From: Syngnathus acus
Taxonomy: Eukaryota; Chordata; Actinopteri; Syngnathiformes; Syngnathidae
Reading direction: 5' to 3'
DNA: 64,000 bases
NCBI RefSeq assembly: GCF_901709675.1
Contig: NC_051100.1
Span: 2,602,001-2,666,000 of the forward strand
Shown here: piece by piece, positions 38,004 through 47,567 of the stretch
Position numbering within the stretch: the stretch's first letter is position 1
Layout of the letters: every line of letters starts with the position of its first letter
Position numbers and translations under genes: made by a program
The notes under the pieces: model-generated
The model's input: only the letters and a program-made list of their open reading frames with translations
The model's database searches: none
Told to the model about the DNA's origin: nothing

Positions 38004-38794
38004 TAGTGATGTGCATTCCAGTTCTTTTAAGTGAACTGACTCTTTAGAATCAGTTCACTCAAAAGATTCGTTCAAACCCTAACCCTCAACCAGTAGATGT
38101 CAGTAATGCACATTGAAGCTGGTACCACCTCGCCGTAAAACAAAACGAAGAAGAAAATGACGTAACTTCCTGTTTACGAACGAGTCGTGAATTGCATTTC
38201 CCGTTCACCAACGGAACGGGAAAGTAAGTGAACGAGTCAGTGATTTGCATTTCCAGTTCATCGCGAGAACGGATCGGTGAGGAAGGAATCCTGACTTTCC
38301 CGTTCGCGAACGAGTTAATGGGTCAACTGCCTTCCTTCCCGTGCATCAACGGATCAGTCAGAGAACGTGTTGCGTCTCCCTCCTGGCGTGAACTGTGTAA
38401 GCCAGAATGTGGATTTACGATTTGCCAAGGAAAGAAAGTACCACTCACTGAAACACCACTTCTTTTATGCACGTTTTCTCCAAGCTAACGGTTAACTTTA
38501 TTGCATGCAAAAACGGGCAGATTATGCTTCTCTTTGGGTAATCTTTATCAAAGTCAAAGTCTGCTTTATTGTCAATCTCTTCACATGCCAAGACACACAA
38601 AGAAATCGAAATTACGTGTTATTTTATAACACTTAAAATAACGTGTATGCATATATACGCCTACATATTGTTATCCAATATATCTACTGCAATTTCACAT
38701 TAGATTGCTGGTTTGAAATGTACTTTTATTATTATTATTTTAATAAACATTAAAACCTATTAAACCTTGTCTGGTGTTTTATTCCTTGTTTTTA
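38004..38794 (+). repeat. left long terminal inverted repeat
   Basis: Matches the reverse complement of 42580-43352. Shared landmarks include TTACGAACGAGTCGTGAATT, TCATCGCGAGAACGGATC, GTTCGCGAACGAGTTAATGG, GCCAGAATGT and CTTGTCTGGTGTTTTA. It is interrupted by a LINE 3' fragment at about 38549-38620 that the right arm lacks. Confidence 0.88.
38549..38620 (-). mobile_element. LINE 3'-end fragment inside the left arm
   Basis: On the minus strand it reads GTAATTTCGATTTCTTTGTG, then CTTGGCATGTGAAGAGATTG, then ACAATAAAGCAGACTTTGAC with a TTTGAC repeat tail. This is a 3' end commonly seen for fish non-LTR elements. The right arm is continuous across the corresponding site, so this is a later insertion into one arm. 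Confidence 0.6.
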
Positions 38795-38852
38795 CTTTAT
38801 ATGACAATATGTATATGTGTTTTACGTTGTGTAATATGTGTTGGTGTCCCCC

Positions 38853-39290
38853 AAAATAAAGAGCAAGTAGTCAAAGGGATCATCAACACAGCACAGAAGA
38901 TCATTGGCTGCCCTCTCCCCACACTGGAAGACCTACACAGAACCCGCTGTCTCAAAAAAACACAGAACATTCTGAAGGACACTTCCCACCCTGGCCACTC
39001 CCTTTTCGAACTGTTGCCATCAGGCAGACGCTACAGATTAATTAGGTCGAGGACTAGCAGATTCGCCAACAGTTTTTACCCTACAGCGGTAGTCACATTG
39101 AATGCAGCTAAACGTAAATGATTATGTCTGTGTATGTTCTTCTGTGGGTTTTTGTCTTGTTTTTTTATCTTTTTATTCTATTTATTCTACATATTTTTTA
39201 TCGCATGCGCGGATCGGTTGGCACTTTTTAAATTTCGTTGTACATGTGACAATGACAATAAAGATCTATTCTATTCTATTCTAATACACA
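38853..39290 (+). mobile_element. LINE 3' end: C-terminus of ORF2 plus tail
   Basis: One frame (38774-39121) reads PQNKEQVVKGIINTAQKIIG, then CPLPTLEDLHRTRCLKKTQN, then GHSLFELLPSGRRYRLIRSR and FANSFYPTAVVTLN. This is the extreme C-terminus of reverse transcriptases of fish L2/Rex-like non-LTR retrotransposons. It is followed by a T-rich 3'UTR, TGACAATGACAATAAAGATC at about 39248, and (ATTCT)3, the typical 3' microsatellite tail. It is a 5'-truncated dead copy without polymerase or endonuclease domains, sitting between the left arm and the tandem array. The LINE clade is my best guess. Confidence 0.75.
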
Positions 39291-39325
39291 TTCTTGACAC
39301 GTACAAAAAATGCATAAAGTTATAA

Positions 39326-39750
39326 GGTACACCTGAAAATGGTGGTGTACCTAATGGAGTGTCCGTGTGACGTCACAGATCAACCAGCCAATCAGGAGGT
39401 GAGGGTGGGTGTGGCAGTTTTCACTTTCAGTTCAGCTTTGGCCATGATTTTTCCCTAATGAAGTGGCCTGTTATTAGGTACACCTGAAAATGGCGGCGTA
39501 CCTAAAGGAGTGTCCGTGTGATGTCACAGATCAAACAGCCAATCAGAAAGTGGGGGTGAGGGCGGGTGTGGCACTTTTCACTTTCACTTAAGCTTTGGCC
39601 ACGATTTTTCCCTAATGAACTGGCCTGTTATTAGGTACACCTGAAAAATGTGAATCTTGGAAATCATGTTGGAATGCGGCCCCGAGGACTAGAGCTTGAC
39701 ACCTGTGACCTTTGACCATGATATTTCCCTAATAAAGTGGCCTGTTATTA
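39326..39750. repeat. diverged flanking copies of the 235-bp repeat family
   Basis: Two to three units share GGTACACCTGAAAATGG, CCTAATGGAGTGTCC, GATTTTTCCCTAATGAA and GTGGCCTGTTATTAGG. They carry GTCACAGATCAA plus a GGGTGTGGCA stretch where the array units have a palindrome. They look like the older form of the repeat. A piece of the same form in inverted orientation lies at about 42484-42575. Confidence 0.85.
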
Positions 39751-41865
39751 GGTACACTTGAAAATGGCGGTGTACCTAATGGAGTGTCCGTGTGATGCCC
39801 TCGTTAAGCGCACCTGCGTGAAAAGTTTTAGCTCCTGCGGAACGTGAAAGGGGCTAAAACTTTTCACGCAGGTGCGCTTAACGAGGGTCACTTGGAAAAC
39901 ATGTTGGAACGCGGCCCCGAGGACTAGAGCTTGACACCTGTGACCTTTGACCATGATATTTCCCTAATAAAGTGGCCTGTTATTAGGTACACTTGAAAAT
40001 GGCGGTGTACCTAATGGAGTGTCCATGTGATGCCCTCGTTAAGCGCACCTGCGTGAAAAGTTTTAGCTCCTGCGGAACGTGAAAGGGGCTAAAACTTTTC
40101 ACGCAGGTGCGCTTAACGAGGGTCACTTGGAAAACATGTTGGAACGCGGCCCCGAGGACTAGAGCTTGACACCTGTGACCTTTGACCATGATATTTCCCT
40201 AATAAAGTGGCCTGTTATTAGGTACACTTGAAAATGGCGGTGTACCTAATGGAGTGTCCGTGTGATGCCCTCGTTAAGCGCACCTGCGTGAAAAGTTTTA
40301 GCTCCTGCGGAACGTGAAAGGGGCTAAAACTTTTCACGCAGGTGCGCTTAACGAGGGTCACTTGGAAAACATGTTGGAACGCGGCCCCGAGGACTAGAGC
40401 TTGACACCTGTGACCTCTGACCATGATATTTCCCTAATAAAGTGGCCTGTTATTAGGTACACTTGAAAATGGCGGTGTACCTAATGGAGTGTCCGTGTGA
40501 TGCCCTCGTTAAGCGCACCTGCGTGAAAAGTTTTAGCTCCTGCGGAACGTGAAAGGGGCTAAAACTTTTCACGCAGGTGCGCTTAACGAGGGTCACTTGG
40601 AAAACATGTTGGAACGCGGCCCCGAGGACTAGAGCTTGACACCTGTGACCTTTGACCATGATATTTCCCTAATAAAGTGGCCTGTTATTAGGTACACTTG
40701 AAAATGGCGGTGTACCTAATGGAGTGTCCATGTGATGCCCTCGTTAAGTGCACCTGCGTGAAAAGTTTTAGCTCCTGCGGAACGTGAAAGGGGCTAAAAC
40801 TTTTCACGCAGGTGCGCTTAACGAGGGTCACTTGGAAAACATGTTGGAACGCGGCCCCGAGGACTAGAGCTTGACACTTGTGACCTTTGACCATGATATT
40901 TCCCTAATAAAGTGGCCTGTTATTAGGTACACTTGAAAATGGCGGTGTACCTAATGGAGTGTCCATGTGATGCCCTCGTTAAGTGCACCTGCGTGAAAAG
41001 TTTTAGCTCCTGCGGAACGTGAAAGGGGCTAAAACTTTTCACGCAGGTGCGCTTAACGAGGGTCACTTGGAAAACATGTTGGAACGCGGCCCCGAGGACT
41101 AGAGCTTGACACCTGTGACCTTTGACTATGATATTTCCCTAATAAAGTGGCCTGTTATTAGGTACACTTGAAAATGGCGGTGTACCTAATGGAGTGTCCA
41201 TGTGATGCCCTCGTTAAGCGCACCTGCGTGAAAAGTTTTAGCTCCTGCGGAACGTGAAAGGGGCTAAAACTTTTCACGCAGGTGCGCTTAACGAGGGTCA
41301 CTTGGAAAACATGTTGGAATGCGGCCCCGAGGACTAGAGCTTGACACCTGTGACCTTTGACTATGATATTTCCCTAATAAAGTGGCCTGTTATTAGGTAC
41401 ACTTGAAAATGGCGGTGTACCTAATGGAGTGTCCGTGTGATGCCCTCGTTAAGCGCACCTGCGTGAAAAGTTTTAGCTCCTGCGGAACGTGAAAGGGGCT
41501 AAAACTTTTCACGCAGGTGCGCTTAACGAGGGTCACTTGGAAAACATGTTGGAACGCGGCCCCGAGGACTAGAGCTTGACACCTGTGACCTTTGACTATG
41601 ATATTTCCCTAATAAAGTGGCCTGTTATTAGGTACACTTGAAAATGGCGGTGTACCTAATGGAGTGTCCATGTGATGCCCTCGTTAAGCGCACCTGCGTG
41701 AAAAGTTTTAGCTCCTGCGGAACGTGAAAGGGGCTAAAACTTTTCACGCAGGTGCGCTTAACGAGGGTCACTTGGAAAACATGTTGGAACGCAGCCCCGA
41801 GGACTTGAGCTTGACACCTGTGACCTTTGACCATGATATTTCCCTAATAAAGTGGCCTGTTATTA
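39751..41865. repeat. nine-copy 235-bp tandem array with embedded palindromes
   Basis: Units start with GGTACACTTGAAAATGGCGG at 39751, 39986, 40221, 40456, 40691, 40926, 41161, 41396 and 41631, exactly 235 bp apart. Copies differ by only a few substitutions (for example GTCCGTG versus GTCCATG, GACCATG versus GACTATG, and AAGCGCAC versus AAGTGCAC in units 5 and 6). Each unit contains a palindrome with 35-bp arms and a 20-nt loop; in the first unit the arms are 39798-39832 and 39853-39887. A 68-codon minus-strand frame recurs in most copies but is a by-product of the repeat, not a gene. Confidence 0.97.
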
Positions 41866-42100
41866 GGTACACTTGAAAATGGCGGTGTACCTAATGGAGT
41901 GTCCATGTGATGTCACAGATCAAACAGCCTGGCCACTTTATTATCTTGGAAAACATGTTAGAATGCGGCCCCAAGGACTAGAGCTTGACACCTGTGACCT
42001 TTGACCATGATATTTCCTTAATAAAGTGGCCTGTTATTAGGTACACTTGAAAATGGCGGTGTACCTAATGGAGTGTCCAAATGACGTCACATTCCACCCC
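41866..42100. repeat. palindrome-free copies of the 235-bp repeat family
   Basis: The unit at 41866 has GTCACAGATCAAACAGCC and TGGCCACTTTATTATC where the array units carry the palindrome. It then returns to the shared CTTGGAAAACATGTTAG sequence. A partial unit follows from about 42044. These bracket the array and show what the unit looked like without the palindrome. Confidence 0.85.
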
Positions 42101-42249
42101 GCCCCCTAGGTAGTGGCCGTGATCCATTGGTTTGCCCCGCCAAATTGGGGGCGGGGCCACCTAATGTATTTACACATAAATACCTGCATTTGTTTGCATT
42201 TGCATACAAAGCAAGGTTCTAATTCTAAAAGTACATATAAGTTTATGCT

Positions 42250-42320
42250 CGCACCAGGGATCGAACCAATCCCTTTCGGAGCAAGAGCCCGTGTCATTAA
42301 CCAGTCGGCAATGTCGACCT
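42250..42320 (-). pseudogene. tRNA-like segment (SINE head or tRNA pseudogene)
   Basis: On the minus strand GGTTCGATCCC (42257-42267) is a perfect RNA polymerase III B box, about 34 nt after TTGCCGACTGG, a near-match to the A box. Between them lies GGGCTCTTGCTCCGAAAGGG. The acceptor ends do not pair, so it is not an intact tRNA gene. It lies inside the hAT-like element, before the partial terminus copy. Confidence 0.5.
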
Positions 42321-42353
42321 GGAAGCCTGCGACCGTTTGCACTCTTTTGTACT

Positions 42354-42430
42354 GGTAATGTGCATTCCAGTACAAGTGAACTGAAGCTTTAGAATCGGTT
42401 CACACAAAAGAATCGTTCACCCAATCGTTC
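42354..42430 (+). repeat. internal direct copy of the left transposon terminus
   Basis: GTAATGTGCATTCCAGT followed by AAGTGAACTGAAGCTTTAGA and TCACACAAAAGAATCGTTCA closely matches 38007-38080 in the same orientation. This is a duplicated terminus about 0.9 kb before the right end of the element. Confidence 0.8.
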
Positions 42431-42579
42431 GCTACACTTATTTATTTATTCATTTATTTATTTTTACCTCGTGTAGTGTACCTATTGAAGTGTCCATAAA
42501 GTGTACATAATCACAGGCCACTTCATTAGGGAAAAAGCTTAAGTCAAAGTGAAAAGTGGCACACCCGCCCTCACGATGA

Positions 42580-43352
42580 TAAAAACAAGGATTAAAACAC
42601 CAGACAAGTTTTAACATAAATGTTTATTAAAATAATAATGATAAAAGTAAATTTCAAACCAGCAATCTAATGTGAAATTGCAGTAGATCTATTGGATAAC
42701 AATATTTAGGCGTATACATGCATACACGTTATTTAAAAACTACTACAAGTGTGATAAAATCAAGACTACCCAAAGAGAAGCATAATCTCCCCGTTGTTGC
42801 ATAACGGCGCATCCCTTCATGCACTAAAGTTAGCCGTTAGCTTGGAGAAAACGAACATAAAAGAAGTGTTGTTTCAGTGAGTGGTACTTTCTTTCCTTGG
42901 CAAATCGTAAATCGACATTCTGGCTTACACAGTTCACGCCAGGAGGGAGACGCAACATGTTCACTGACTGATCCGTTGATGCACGGGAAGGAAGGCAGTT
43001 CACCCATTAACTCGTTCGCGAACGGGAAAGTCAGGATTCCTTCCCTCACTGATCCGTTCTCGCGATGAACTGGAAATGCAAATCACTGACTCGTTCTCTC
43101 ACATATCCGTTCGGTTGGTGAACGGGAAATACAATTCACGACTCGTTCGTAAACAGGAAGTTACGTAATCTTCTTCTTCGTTTTGTTTTACGGCGAGGTG
43201 GCACCAGCTTCAATGCGCATTACCGACACCTACTGGTTGAAGTCATGTGAACGGAAAAAAGAACGAATCACTTCCTAAAGTGATTCGTTCACTCTCGTTC
43301 ACTGAAAGCATTCATTCGTTTGAACGAATCGTTCACTCACGAGCCAACACTA
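42580..43352 (-). repeat. right long terminal inverted repeat
   Basis: Reverse complement of the left arm 38004-38794 without the LINE insertion. It ends GAGCCAACACTA. Inside, near the end, is a small secondary palindrome, GTGATTCGTTC against GAACGAATCAC (about 43261-43290). Confidence 0.88.
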
Positions 43353-43360
43353 ATTCACCT
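43353..43360. repeat. right target-site duplication of the hAT-like element
   Basis: ATTCACCT, paired with ATTCACTT at 37996-38003. Confidence 0.75.
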
Positions 43361-46300
43361 GTATTTTTCACACAGAATGTTGCAAAAGATGTTTCACACG
43401 GCAACACGGCATGAACCAATCTGTGGCCAGAATTAGGTTGAGGCCCATGGCAAGAAATAGCTCGGACAGTGAGCACATTGTCTCTGACAGCAGCGACTAT
43501 AAAAGCCTTCAAAAAGGTTCTTGGACTTTGTATGTTTTGACAGGCACGACCAAGGTGTGAGGGAGTGCTCCACAAAAACGTTGCTGAACATCGCTGACAC
43601 GGCGAATGATGACATCAAAGCGGATCAAATCATTGCAGGATTTGATATCAGCACATCGGGGGGGCTGGCGAGCCAGATAAAATACGTCGCAGTTTGTTTG
43701 CTAAAAGCATGAAATATATCTGGGAAATTTCAAGCAGAGGGAAAAGTGCACACATCCATCACGGCTTGTTGCTTCTCCCTTATGACTTCTTGCGCTTATC
43801 GCCTGTTCCACATTTCATCAAACGGCACATTCCTCAGCAACGGTTTATGTTGTTGACTTTTATCAGACCCTTTTAGGACATGTAAAAGGAGTTTTGCGCT
43901 TATCCCGTAGATGAGAAAAAGATGGGCAGAAAGGGAATACAGTGGCACAAAGTTGAATGGAAGTCAGCTTGACCTCTTCTCAAGCACAGAAGAAGACAAC
44001 ATGAAGGCAACTGAAATTCTTGTCGCTCGCCCAACATTCTGTGTTGGTCACTTTCACACAGTCCAATGACACAGGACAGTGTGAAAGGGTCTTAAGATGG
44101 ACAAAACACTTTGGTTGACAACCGCTCCATGTCAGTTCCTTTCAGACAGTCCAGCGACACAAAGATGGGCAGTTTTGGGGTCTTCCTTTTCATGGCAACA
44201 ATATCCCACTTGGCCAGATTCTGTGTGAAAGGCACAAACAAATACAGTAAATACGACAATATGCTATTTTGTACCAAAAGAGGCATACAACTAACTTTTT
44301 ATAAATATGTTCATCATCACATTAAGTGTATCCAGAACTGTGTGGTCCATCATCCAAACCCTTTTGTCTCCAAGGAAAGTAGATACGATTTCCCTCCTTT
44401 TTTCATTTTTCCACACTCCCCCCATACAGTGCGAGCCACAGAACTAAATCCACCCAAGGTGCTTCCAGACAGAACGCCGTATGTCATGTCAGCGCCGGAG
44501 CCCGACGCTAGCTCAGGAGGACAGACGGATGCGAGTAGACTTGGAGGAGGTTGCGCGCCGAAGGGATTTGCTGCGGCCTATTTCATGTAAGGCAACGGCG
44601 CTGTCTCGGGAGTTGGGCCGTCTCGTGGGAGCCACATGTGGACTGCGGTGCTTGGACTGTCACTGAGGTGATGAACACCAACTTAAAGAAGAAACTAAAT
44701 AGCCTCACTTTGAGTCTTTCATGTATTCACGTCGTTGTACTGTTAAGTGCTAGCAGAAGCTGTTAGCGCTAAGATTCTCCAGTATTGCAGTTACTGATGG
44801 TGTTCCACAAGTGTCTATCCTCGGACGACGGCTTTTTATTCTTTGTGTAAATTGTATTAGCAAGAGCAACTCCTGTGTTATATTTCATTTTTTATGCAGA
44901 TGATAAATTCCAGATACAGTATTTCTAAATGAGCATTTTCTAAGTAGTTTTTGCATTACTCTAATTAAAAACAAGTTTACCATTCAATAAACAAAATGAA
45001 AAATCTCTGATGGCAAATGTGAACTAAACGCTTGCTTTTTTTGCTCAACTTAAAGAGAACTATCAATCAAACATTCTCACTTAACATCTCTAAGTGTCTA
45101 TTCACTGACCGTACAGCAAAAAAGTGCAAAAACGCTTTGAATTCACGAGTGAGCGGCCTACTAGGCCGATCAGATGGCGTGCGGCAGATGATGGAACACT
45201 TATTGTGATACTTGACACTTGGAGTTGCAACAAAAGAGAAGAAGAAAAAAACCCATTTGAAAGCATCCTTGGCAGCCGCGTTGGAAAACGTGTTTCCTGT
45301 TTGCGACCGCCAGTCAAGAGAGGATTTGGAAAACCACAATAAAAGTTTTGATTCAGGGCTGAAAGCTTTTTTTCCCCAACAGAGTCAGAGCAGCACCAGT
45401 GTCACGCCGGCTTTGCAAGTTTTGAATCACCTGTAAAGTCCCTGAAATTTGTCATTGGGTTTTTTTTTCCTTTTGCAATCTAAAACAGTTCTCAGGCGTG
45501 TTACATTTATAAAAGTGACTTTTTAATATCTTGTACACAAATAGAAATAAAATCTGCCCAACTATCAAGTGTGAAGTTTTACACAGTACTCAATTTTGCA
45601 AATTAGCCAAAGTGTGACATAACAATTCAGCAAAGCATGTCCCAATCACAGATTTTGTCAACTAAGAAGATTTAAAAAAAAAAACAAGGCTGTTTTAATT
45701 TCACACTTGATGCTTGGGCAGAGCCAACTATTCGGATACAAGCTATTACAAAAGTCAGTGTGACATGACATCTCCCCGGACGTAAACAAGCACACGGTGC
45801 AACTGGAGGCCGCATTCAAAAATGAAAGAACTTGAAAGCTCTTCACTTGAAATAAAAGTCATATTTGGCATTTCTTCCCATGAACTATGATTCTGTTTCC
45901 CCCTCGCGCCTTTTCAATAAATCACGTGATGACCAAAAGTGTTGTGAGCTTCAAACTACGAGGAATGGTAGACGCGAGATCAGATGTCTTCGATGGAGCT
46001 AATACGCACGGCATGCTGATGACTTTTGTAGAAATGAAGACGAATGGCGACGTCGCCGCAGCGCTCTGGTCACCCAAACACATGTGGCTGATATTGGCGA
46101 GGGTGCAGGGGAGTGATTAAAAAAAAAAAAAGCAGAGGAGGTCACGGAGAGGCTACCAGCACATGGAAAAACAGTTAGAAAAAGGAAAAAGACTTTATAG
46201 TGTTAAGTTCCAATTTTGTGTTTGTCCAATTACACAAATTAAATAATTTTTTTCTGCAACAAGTTGTTCCTTTTTTCTCTCTCTGTATGTTAAAACATGT

Positions 46301-47407
46301 TCGGCCTAATGGCAAAGAGCTAATGTGTTTTATTTAGCTACTTTTGTTCTTTTCGTTTCAGTTTGACGAACTGATCATCGAGATAAAATCTAATCGTTGT
46401 TTGTGTTGATGGCTTCCAATATATCTCCTCATCACTGACTCGTGTTGTTATCGTTGGCAAAATATCGAGTCGACGTCGTAAGTTACACCCAGGTTCCCAG
46501 TAAACAACGTCTCTTTTTAACGTTAAATCGTAAAAATGACATGTACGTCGTTCGCTAGCAAACTAGTGGTGAGACACATGGGTTCGAGTGGAGTACCTTT
46601 CCCCCCAATTCTTTTGCGCTTCTTCCTTCTCGACGACTAAATCAAAACATTTGCCGAAGTGTCGGGGTGAGGCGGAGGACAGCGCGCCTTGTAAAACATA
46701 TGCACTTAATATCCAGCTCATAAAACTTGTACAATTAAAAGCTATTTTGGAAAACAGAGAAAGGGAGAGAAATATTTATGCGTCTGGCGCTGGATAAAGG
46801 TGGTTTTATCTCAGGGCAGCGAGGGCCCGCTGGGGCACAGGTAACAACTGTCAACAGGCCATGGAAGGGTGCTGAAACGCTGTGGGGGCTCGCGGCGGGG
46901 TCCTGCCAGATGTGAGGGCGTGTTTTCCTCTTTTTAACTCTTAGGTAGGCTTCATTTTCCAAGCAGTGATTTACTGGAACGGACGCCAACTTGATTGCGT
47001 ACACAAACTGATGTGGAAACTGAAATGCTAAGCCCCATGCTGTGGGAGGAGTTAACCAAATGAATTGAATTCGCACGCACAATGTGATGAATCAAACTGT
47101 GCTGGCTGATTTTGCATTTCTAAATAGCACAGTTGACAGTCAGGTAGTAACACGCTCGATTTGCTCTGTTTCGATTTCGACAAAGAAATAGGCTTGGCCA
47201 GTCATTTTATTGTCCTGTCTTTCTATTGGACCAGCGGCGCCAAGTATCATGGTCTAGGTACTTGACAATGGGGTTTGATTATTTTATAATTATGTAATTC
47301 ATTGTTTTAAAGTATTATAGTTGGGTTGTATTAAAAGTTAAACATTCCCATTTAATGTATTTGTTCATTTGGCCTTCATGCTCCCAAATAAAAAAATAAA
47401 CAAACGG
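43361..47407. other. intergenic, no gene recognised
   Basis: AT-rich sequence with isolated GC-richer patches. The patch at about 44420-44670 has a short open frame discussed in the findings. A 22-bp imperfect inverted repeat occurs at 45554-45575 and 45700-45721. A repeat-free block near 46640-46800 (TATGCACTTAATATCCAGC, ACAATTAAAAGC) may be a conserved element. None has enough support to be called a gene. Confidence 0.65.
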
Positions 47408-47416
47408 ATAAATGGA

Positions 47417-47447
<31 letters not shown>

Positions 47448-47459
47448 AATAAAATAAAA

Positions 47460-47490
<31 letters not shown>

Positions 47491-47567
47491 ATGAATGAAT
47501 GAATGAATGAATGAATGAATGAATGAATGAATGAATGAATGAATGAATGAATAAATAAATAAATAAG
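47408..47567. repeat. compound AAAT / GAAT tetranucleotide repeat
   Basis: AAAT units, with a short AAAAT variant stretch, change sharply into about 15 perfect GAAT units near 47492 and return to AAAT near 47551. The three minus-strand open frames here (FIHS and FIYL repeats) are products of the 4-bp unit. Confidence 0.97.

Larger units (their letters stand above)
38004..43352. mobile_element. large non-autonomous hAT-like DNA transposon with nested repeats
   Basis: The termini are TAGTGATGTGCATTCC on the left and, read inward from the right, TAGTGTTGGCTCGTGA. Both start TAGTG, as in many hAT elements, and both are flanked by an 8-bp near-duplication. The outer arms of about 0.8 kb are long inverted repeats of each other, at roughly 80-90 percent by eye. 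The 3.8-kb interior carries no transposase. It holds a LINE 3' end, a 235-bp tandem array, a tRNA-like segment and a partial copy of the left terminus. Assignment to hAT rests on terminus and duplication length; an unrelated family with 8-bp duplications is possible. Confidence 0.75.

Noticed and set aside
39748-41834. A 68-residue minus-strand open frame repeated every 235 bp in the array
   Set aside because: It follows from unit identity, crosses both palindrome arms, and has no domain or promoter; at least two copies lose it by single substitutions. It is a by-product of the repeat.
39751-41865. Regularly spaced repeats as a CRISPR-like array
   Set aside because: The 235-bp units are contiguous and the whole unit is repeated, with no unique spacers; the DNA is vertebrate.
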